Assembly: GCA_001804025.1 (NCBI GenBank)
Contig: MHFC01000142.1
Coordinates: 1-11,037, forward strand
Origin: Omnitrophica bacterium GWA2_52_8
GTDB lineage: Bacteria; Omnitrophota; Omnitrophia; Omnitrophales; Aquincolibacteriaceae
DNA length: 11,037 bases
Reading direction: 5' to 3'
Below, piece after piece: positions 6,689-11,037 of the stretch (position 1 is its first letter; every line of letters starts with the position of its first letter). The notes below the pieces were generated by a model. It made no database searches. It was not told the DNA's origin and saw nothing but the letters and a program-made list of their open reading frames with translations. The position numbers and the translations under genes are program-made.

Positions 6689-6734
6689 CCGTATTTCTCA
6701 TCAATTTACCTAATCGATGGGAAAACCGGAGTAA
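6689..6734. repeat. Palindromic intergenic repeat, copy 2
   Basis: Bases 6697-6734 match 34-71 at 33 of 38 positions in the same orientation; ACCTAATCGATG and GAAAACCGGA are identical. The hairpin is 6689-6706 with 6712-6729, loop TACCT, with three mismatches and one wobble, so it is more degenerate than copy 1. It begins immediately after the PilZ stop, where it could protect or end the operon transcript, but no T-run follows. The conserved region continues past the stem (GGAsTAA), so the repeated unit is larger than the hairpin alone. Confidence 0.72.
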
Positions 6735-6781
6735 GCTTCACGCCGGCCGCGTGTTAAGTCTCTCCGATCCCTCATTACTCC
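6728..6781. repeat. Inverted repeats downstream of repeat copy 2
   Basis: GGAGTAA (6728-6734) is the exact inverse of TTACTCC (6775-6781), and inside it CACG (6739-6742) can pair with CGTG (6750-6753). This gives a possible larger stem upstream of the dap operon, overlapping the end of repeat copy 2. Compare copy 1, which is also bracketed by a short inverted repeat. The stems are short and could be chance. Confidence 0.25.
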
Positions 6782-6806
6782 ATGTCCCACAAAGAGATAA
6801 GTTAAG

Positions 6807-6835
6807 TGGCATTTAGACTTCATCTTTGCTAAAAT
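6807..6835 (+). promoter_or_regulatory. Possible promoter of the dapFAB operon
   Basis: TAAAAT (6830-6835) is a good -10 box (5 of 6) in an AT-rich stretch, about 70 nt before the dapF start. The hexamer 17 nt upstream (TGGCAT, 6807-6812) is a poor -35 box. A sigma54 reading was considered, but the GG-to-GC spacing is far too long. The 6688-6908 gap holds no gene, only the repeats and this candidate. Confidence 0.3.
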
Positions 6836-6908
6836 AACCCGCTCAATTTCGGCATGATGTGAAATTCACCGACCGTTGGGTCGCGGGAGCTTGCAGTTTA
6901 AGATTGTT

Positions 6909-7733
6909 ATGAAAACGTTTAAATTTACAAAAATGGTTGCCTCGGGCAATGACTTTATCGTGGTCGACAACAGGCGGAAAATATTTCGAAACGCCGCGGC
7001 ATTCAGCCAAGATCTGTGCCGGCCACATTTGGGGATTGGTGCTGACGGAGTGCTGCTTGTCGAGCCTTCGCAAAAAGCCGAGTTTAAAATGAGGATTCTG
7101 AATCCGGATGGTTCCGAGGCCGAAGCCTGCGGCAACGGTTTCCGCTGTGTCGCACGCTATGCGCAAAAGAAACTTGGGCTGGGAGCACAATTTAATTTTG
7201 AATCCAAATCGGGTTTGATTTCGGCAAGCCTGAACAATAGCCGGGTGTGTATCAAGATGATCGACCCCTACGATTACCGGCCGGAAACTTCTGTGCGCGT
7301 TCCGGGCCGGACGTTCTCTTATTACTTCATCAATGCCGGGGTTCCGCATGCCGTCATATTTCTGACGAAACCACAGCTGGAGGCGATGGAAGTTGAACGT
7401 TTCGGGCGGGCCGTGCGCGAACATCGGAAATTCAAGCCGAAAGGGACCAACGTCAATTTCGTTTATGTTGCGGATGAGCATACCGTTTATGTCCGGACGT
7501 ATGAACGCGGAGTTGAAGCCGAGACGCTTGCCTGCGGTACGGGTTCAACAGCGTCAGCAGTTGTGAGCGGATTGGCCGGTTTTGTAAAGCCGCCGGTAAG
7601 CGTCCATACCCGCAGCGGCGAGGTTCTGGTCATTGGGTTCAGCCTTTCAGGTACCCGCGTGTCGCAAGTGACTTTGGACGGGGAAGCTAGGTTTGTTTAT
7701 GAAGGAGTTTGGAACGGAAACGCCCGAATCTGA
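6909..7733 (+). CDS. dapF: Diaminopimelate epimerase
   Basis: A 274-residue cytoplasmic enzyme that converts LL-diaminopimelate to the meso form, needed for peptidoglycan and as lysine precursor. It needs no cofactor and uses two cysteines: C74 in EACGNGFRC and C209 in LACGTGSTAS, both present. Other family marks are the start KMVASGNDFIVVD (8-20), GIGADGVLL (42-50), ILNPDGSEAEACGNG (63-77), NAGVPHAV (132-139) and GTNVNFV (179-185). Length is normal. ATG 6909 gives the usual N-terminus; an open frame from TTG 6876 would add 11 untypical residues. The ribosome site is weak: GGGAG at 6885-6889 is about 19 nt away. First gene of a dapF-dapA-dapB operon; dapA starts 26 nt after its stop. Confidence 0.96.
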   Translation: MKTFKFTKMVASGNDFIVVDNRRKIFRNAAAFSQDLCRPHLGIGADGVLLVEPSQKAEFKMRILNPDGSEAEACGNGFRCVARYAQKKLGLGAQFNFESKSGLISASLNNSRVCIKMIDPYDYRPETSVRVPGRTFSYYFINAGVPHAVIFLTKPQLEAMEVERFGRAVREHRKFKPKGTNVNFVYVADEHTVYVRTYERGVEAETLACGTGSTASAVVSGLAGFVKPPVSVHTRSGEVLVIGFSLSGTRVSQVTLDGEARFVYEGVWNGNARI

Positions 7734-7759
7734 TCGGATTTTTTAAGGAGATACGCATC

Positions 7760-8644
7760 ATGGCAAAAAAAAGAAGGCTGTTTGAAGGGTCCATGGTGGC
7801 CTTAGTCACGCCTTTTTCTAAGGGGGCGATTGATGAAAAGAATCTGCGGGGCTTGCTTGATTTTCATCTTAAAGCAAAAACGGATGTCATCATTCCTTGC
7901 GGGACAACGGGAGAGTCGGCAACCTTATCGCACGAGGAACATGAAAGGCTGATGTCTTTTGTGGTCGATTATGTCGGCGGCAAGGTGCCTGTGATTTGCG
8001 GTGCGGGATCGAATAACACCGAAGAAGCGCTGCGTCTCATCCGGCATGCAAAAAAAATAAAGGCCGATGGGGTGCTTGTCGTGACGCCCTACTACAACAA
8101 ACCCACCCAGGAAGGCCTGCGCCGGCACTATGAATTTCTTGCGTCCAAAGTGGACATTCCGATGGTGCTTTATAATGTTCCGGGCCGCACGGCAGTGTCT
8201 TTAAAACCGGAGACGGTGGCCCATTTGTCAAAAATCCCGACTGTGGTTGCGGTGAAAGAAGCCAGCGGGAACCTTGACCAGGTTGATCATATCCGTAATC
8301 TTTGTGATATTACCGTTCTGTCCGGCGATGACAATTTGACGCTTGCGATGATGGCGATCGGCGCGCGGGGCGTTATTTCCGTTACGGCAAATGTGGTTCC
8401 CGGACGCGTGCGCGAAATGGTGCATGCGGCCCTCGAGGGGCGTTGGGACGACGGTTTAAAAATTCATGAATTTCTGTATCCATTGTCCAAAGCTCTCTTC
8501 CTGGAGACAAATCCGATTCCGGTCAAAGCGGCTTTGGCCCTGATGGGTAAAATCCGCCCCGAATACCGGTTGCCGTTATGCGAAATGAGTGCGGAGAATC
8601 ATGCGAAACTGGCGCAAACTTTGAAAAAAGCGGGGGTTGTATGA
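7760..8644 (+). CDS. dapA: 4-hydroxy-tetrahydrodipicolinate synthase
   Basis: A 294-residue TIM-barrel enzyme that condenses pyruvate with aspartate semialdehyde, the first committed step to diaminopimelate and lysine. The Schiff-base lysine is K166 in VAVKEASGN, and the rest of the active site is in place: T49-T50 in GTTGES, Y112 in YYNKPTQEG, Y138 and R143 in YNVPGRTAV. These sit at a constant +5 offset from the E. coli numbering (T44, Y107, Y133, R138, K161), so the fold aligns without gaps over this span. AAGGAG (7745-7750) is 9 nt before ATG 7760 and decides the start; an ATG at 7709 in frame would overlap dapF. Its stop overlaps the dapB start by 4 nt. Whether lysine feedback control applies cannot be judged from what I examined. 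Confidence 0.97.
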   Translation: MAKKRRLFEGSMVALVTPFSKGAIDEKNLRGLLDFHLKAKTDVIIPCGTTGESATLSHEEHERLMSFVVDYVGGKVPVICGAGSNNTEEALRLIRHAKKIKADGVLVVTPYYNKPTQEGLRRHYEFLASKVDIPMVLYNVPGRTAVSLKPETVAHLSKIPTVVAVKEASGNLDQVDHIRNLCDITVLSGDDNLTLAMMAIGARGVISVTANVVPGRVREMVHAALEGRWDDGLKIHEFLYPLSKALFLETNPIPVKAALALMGKIRPEYRLPLCEMSAENHAKLAQTLKKAGVV

Positions 8645-9444
8645 TTAAACTCGTGGTTGCGGGCGCTGCAGGACGCATGGGAAAAACAATTTTGACGCTG
8701 GCGGGTTTGGATTCGGCGTTCCGGATCGTGGCCGGGTTGGAGCAGGAGGGAAACCGGTTGATCGGCACGGAAATCGGGCCTTGGATCGGCGCGTCACATG
8801 TTTCGGCACGGATTATCGGAGACCCGGACGAAGCCCTGGCATCGTCCGATGTTCTGATCGACTTTACTCACCCCTCGGCATTACCGATGCATTTAGAGGC
8901 TGCTATCGCCGCCGGGGCAGGGTATGTTCTGGGAACGACCGGTTTAACGTCAAAAGATTTGCGTTTGGTTCAAACGGCAGCAAAAAAAATCCCGGTCGTC
9001 CAATCGCCCAATATGAGCGTCGGTGTGAATCTGCTCTTTAAACTGGCAGAGCTGACCAGCCGGGCTTTGGATGAGCGCTATGACATCGAGATTACGGAAA
9101 CACACCACCGGATGAAAAAAGACGCCCCCAGCGGTACGGCCATGAAGCTATTGGAGATCATTGCGCAGGCAAGAAAAAGAAACCCCGGAAAGGATACTGT
9201 CTACGGCCGCAAGGGCGAAACCGGTGTCCGGCCTGCGGGAAAAATCGGTGTGCTTGCCCTCCGCGGAGGTGATGTGGTGGGTGACCATACTGTTTTTTTT
9301 CTCGGTGACGGCGAGCGAATTGAGCTAACGCATAAGGCTTCCTCAAGAGATGCGTTTGCTTTAGGGGCCCTCAAAGCGGCGAAATTTGTTGTCAGACGCA
9401 AACGGGGTCTTTATAATATGTCGCAAGTACTTGGAATTGCTTAA
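8641..9444 (+). CDS. dapB: 4-hydroxy-tetrahydrodipicolinate reductase
   Basis: A 267-residue cytoplasmic NAD(P)H-dependent reductase acting directly after DapA. The nucleotide-binding loop is GAAGRMG (8-14); DFTHPSA (74-80) and GTTGL (98-102) line the cofactor site. The catalytic/substrate region is ETHHRMKKDAPSGTA (153-167), with H155 and K159 corresponding to the catalytic His and Lys of the family. GRKGETGVRPAGKIGVLALR (189-208) and GDHTV (214-218) are further signatures. ATG 8641 overlaps the dapA stop (ATGA), which implies coupled translation; a longer frame from 8578 lies inside dapA. Of the DAP pathway only dapF, dapA and dapB are here, so the amino-transfer steps (DapL, or DapD/C/E) must be encoded elsewhere. 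Confidence 0.97.
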   Translation: MIKLVVAGAAGRMGKTILTLAGLDSAFRIVAGLEQEGNRLIGTEIGPWIGASHVSARIIGDPDEALASSDVLIDFTHPSALPMHLEAAIAAGAGYVLGTTGLTSKDLRLVQTAAKKIPVVQSPNMSVGVNLLFKLAELTSRALDERYDIEITETHHRMKKDAPSGTAMKLLEIIAQARKRNPGKDTVYGRKGETGVRPAGKIGVLALRGGDVVGDHTVFFLGDGERIELTHKASSRDAFALGALKAAKFVVRRKRGLYNMSQVLGIA

Positions 9445-9475
9445 GCTAAGCAAACAGAATCCAGACTTTTTCACC

Positions 9476-9490
9476 GGGTTTATAAAACCC
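9476..9490. other. Small hairpin after dapB
   Basis: GGGTTT (9476-9481) is the exact inverse of AAACCC (9485-9490) with a three-base loop. It lies in the 73-nt gap between dapB and the next gene. The stem is only 6 bp and no T-run follows, so it is at best a weak terminator or pause site. Confidence 0.25.
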
Positions 9491-9517
9491 TTAGAAGCCG
9501 AAACCTAAATTTATTTC

Positions 9518-11037
9518 ATGGCTCAACGTTTTTCAGGAATAAAACCCCCCAGATTCCGGTTTGCCGCCATGAGGGATCTTTTTTTTCTAGCCGCGCTCCT
9601 TTCTTTTTTTCCAGTTTCAAATTTTGCCCAAACAGACCCCGTTGTTTCCCAGTCCGGTGCGGTTGAAGAGGCCGAACCTCAGCCCAATCTTTTTGCCGAA
9701 GCCTTTTACATGAAGCCTGATGACCGTCTGGCGCTGGGCATTTTTGATGTCAAGGGATTTTCGTTCGTAGAGCGTCAAAACCGGGAATTGAATTCGCGTT
9801 ATGCGGCGGTTACGGATTTTGCTCCGGGGATCGTCAAGAGCCGCACGGTGCCCAATATTAAAGATCTGAATGGGTTAAGAAAGTGGGTCAAAGATAATGC
9901 GAAAAGCGCCCTGTTTAAAAACGTCGAGATCCGACGGCTGACTTTTAAAGCTCCTTCAGGTTCGGATGAAAATGTTTATTGGGTGGGACAGCAGAGTTAT
10001 CTGTCTGCGGATGATGCGAAATCGCGCATTGAGGGGATTCGCAATTTAGTGGAATCGCGGGGAGAAAGCTTTCCGACGATGGTTCAGCAGGCACAGATCT
10101 ATGTGCCGCTGGAAGAACCCGAACCCGATGAAGTGCCCCGAGCGCAATTTGAAAAAGAAGAAAGCCTCATGCTGAAGTATTTGGATCAGCTGGACATCGG
10201 CGAAAAAGCATTCGGGCCTTTTCAGGGAGAAGGTGCCGGGGAACCGATCATATGGCAGTCTTTCGGTGAAACGACTTGGCGCAATACCAATTTTTCCGAT
10301 CACAATTTTAATAATCAGGTCGGTTTCTGGACGAACCGGCTTGTTTTTAAAGGCATCCGGTTCCCCTGGGACACAATCAACGCTTATGTTGAAGAAACGA
10401 CCACCATGGAAGCCGTGTCCGACGATTCTAAGAGTTTTATGAAACTTTTCGCGGGGCTGGAATGGCGGCCTTTGGCCCGAAATCCCTGGGTCCAGAATTT
10501 CCGTCCCTGGAGTCTTCCGCTGCTTGATTTTGTGAGAAACTACCGTTTCTATGTGCAGTATGGGGACCGGAAGAACATTAAAGACGAAATTCTGAACAGC
10601 GCCAGTCATGATCTGATTTGGGGCGTTCAGATTTTTTATGAATGGGGCATTGATCTTCCCGCGGCCGGAGAAGGATTGCCGGTCACCGTGCCGGATTATG
10701 TTCGCGAATATGTTTGGGGGGAATATTTCGGCGATTACCGTTTTGAAATGACCAATTTCGGCGCCGAAGACGACTTTGACGCCTTTATCTTCAATTCCGC
10801 GGTTCTTCTGGGTGTGCGCCTTCCCGGGATTCCTCTGCCGCCCAACCCGATCAACGATGAGTTTGTCCTCATGCCTTACCTGAAGTTTGAGCACGTGAAC
10901 AATACGGACTTTTCATTTCCGTTTCAGAACCGGTATTTTATGGGCGCGGGCGTCCGTTGGATGCCCTTTCGTAATTACCGCTTTAAGGAAAACGAATGGC
11001 TGTCTAAAACGAAAGTTTTTTTTGAATATGACGGCAT
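9518..11037 (+). CDS. Exported, probable outer-membrane beta-barrel protein (3' end outside window)
   Basis: The frame is open from ATG 9518 to the window edge (506 codons, no stop), so the protein is incomplete. A signal peptide follows a basic start: hydrophobic core DLFFLAALLSFFPVS at about residues 20-34, then FAQTDP. ATG 9569 (residue 18) is an alternative start; neither has a clear ribosome site. After an acidic, Pro-rich stretch comes a soluble region (about 60-245). From about 250 on, the sequence is rich in Trp, Tyr and Phe in alternating strands (WQSFGETTWRNTNF, FRFYVQYGDR-like, VWGEYFGDYRFEMTNFG, YFMGAGVRWMPF, KVFFEYDG), typical of outer-membrane barrels. The GVRWMPF / FFEYDG end loosely recalls the C-terminal barrel of NfrA/BcsC-like polysaccharide export proteins; this is a weak resemblance. 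It follows dapB by 73 nt and need not be in that operon. Confidence 0.75.
   Translation, partial: MAQRFSGIKPPRFRFAAMRDLFFLAALLSFFPVSNFAQTDPVVSQSGAVEEAEPQPNLFAEAFYMKPDDRLALGIFDVKGFSFVERQNRELNSRYAAVTDFAPGIVKSRTVPNIKDLNGLRKWVKDNAKSALFKNVEIRRLTFKAPSGSDENVYWVGQQSYLSADDAKSRIEGIRNLVESRGESFPTMVQQAQIYVPLEEPEPDEVPRAQFEKEESLMLKYLDQLDIGEKAFGPFQGEGAGEPIIWQSFGETTWRNTNFSDHNFNNQVGFWTNRLVFKGIRFPWDTINAYVEETTTMEAVSDDSKSFMKLFAGLEWRPLARNPWVQNFRPWSLPLLDFVRNYRFYVQYGDRKNIKDEILNSASHDLIWGVQIFYEWGIDLPAAGEGLPVTVPDYVREYVWGEYFGDYRFEMTNFGAEDDFDAFIFNSAVLLGVRLPGIPLPPNPINDEFVLMPYLKFEHVNNTDFSFPFQNRYFMGAGVRWMPFRNYRFKENEWLSKTKVFFEYDG

Noticed and set aside
6807..6830. TGGCAT...TTTGC resembling a sigma54 promoter
   Set aside because: The GG and GC are 20 nt apart instead of the roughly 10 nt required.
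6843..7481. 212-codon open frame on the - strand over dapF
   Set aside because: dapF on the + strand has both catalytic cysteines and normal length; the antisense frame has no domain signs.
10046..10894. 282-codon open frame on the - strand
   Set aside because: It is antisense to the incomplete barrel gene, whose + strand frame has a signal peptide, continuous length and barrel-like composition. The - product shows no recognisable domain.
1..11037. Mobile element, defence system or CRISPR array
   Set aside because: No transposase, integrase, nuclease, helicase, toxin-antitoxin pair or regularly spaced direct repeats are visible. The XRE protein sits with a kinase, not with a toxin-like partner.

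Overview
The window (about 11 kb, moderate GC, every convincing gene on the + strand) reads as ordinary chromosome from a Gram-negative bacterium with an outer membrane. Signs of that are a periplasmic thiol-reduction protein (DsbD type), several exported proteins, a diaminopimelate pathway cluster and an incomplete exported protein that looks like a beta-barrel. I cannot place the species. The dapF-dapA-dapB order and the weak similarity of the accessory genes to well-known proteobacterial ones would fit an uncultured lineage such as Omnitrophota or a relative, but this is a guess. I see no transposase, integrase, phage gene, CRISPR array, tRNA or rRNA.

Region 1 (1-160) has no gene. It carries a strong 17-bp hairpin (27-65), which is copy 1 of a repeat found again at 6689-6734, nested among other inverted repeats. 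Region 2 (161-3405) is a tightly overlapping three-gene redox cluster: a small exported DUF5329-like protein, a full-length DsbD/ScsB-like electron transporter and an exported thioredoxin-fold redoxin. The gene overlaps (23 and 17 nt) suggest one transcript. DsbD would carry electrons from cytoplasmic thioredoxin to the periplasm, and the redoxin is a plausible client.

Region 3 (3501-6687) looks like a five-gene signalling/membrane operon: a membrane-anchored PAS histidine kinase, an XRE-type HTH protein that overlaps it by 4 nt, a two-helix membrane protein with a PH-like tail whose 5' end appears frameshifted at a run of seven T, a four-helix membrane protein of unknown function, and a PilZ-domain protein (c-di-GMP receptor type). 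No receiver-domain response regulator is present. Repeat copy 2 starts directly after the PilZ stop codon.

Region 4 (6688-6908) is intergenic, with the repeat, further inverted repeats and a possible promoter. Region 5 (6909-9444) is dapF-dapA-dapB, which supplies meso-diaminopimelate for peptidoglycan and lysine; the catalytic residues are intact. Region 6 (9518 to the window edge) is the 5' part of a large exported, aromatic-rich protein, probably an outer-membrane beta-barrel. It has no stop codon in the window.

The best leads are the two-copy hairpin repeat, the T7 frameshift, and the kinase-HTH-PilZ operon that lacks a response regulator. I found no clear evidence of a wholly new defence or mobile system.
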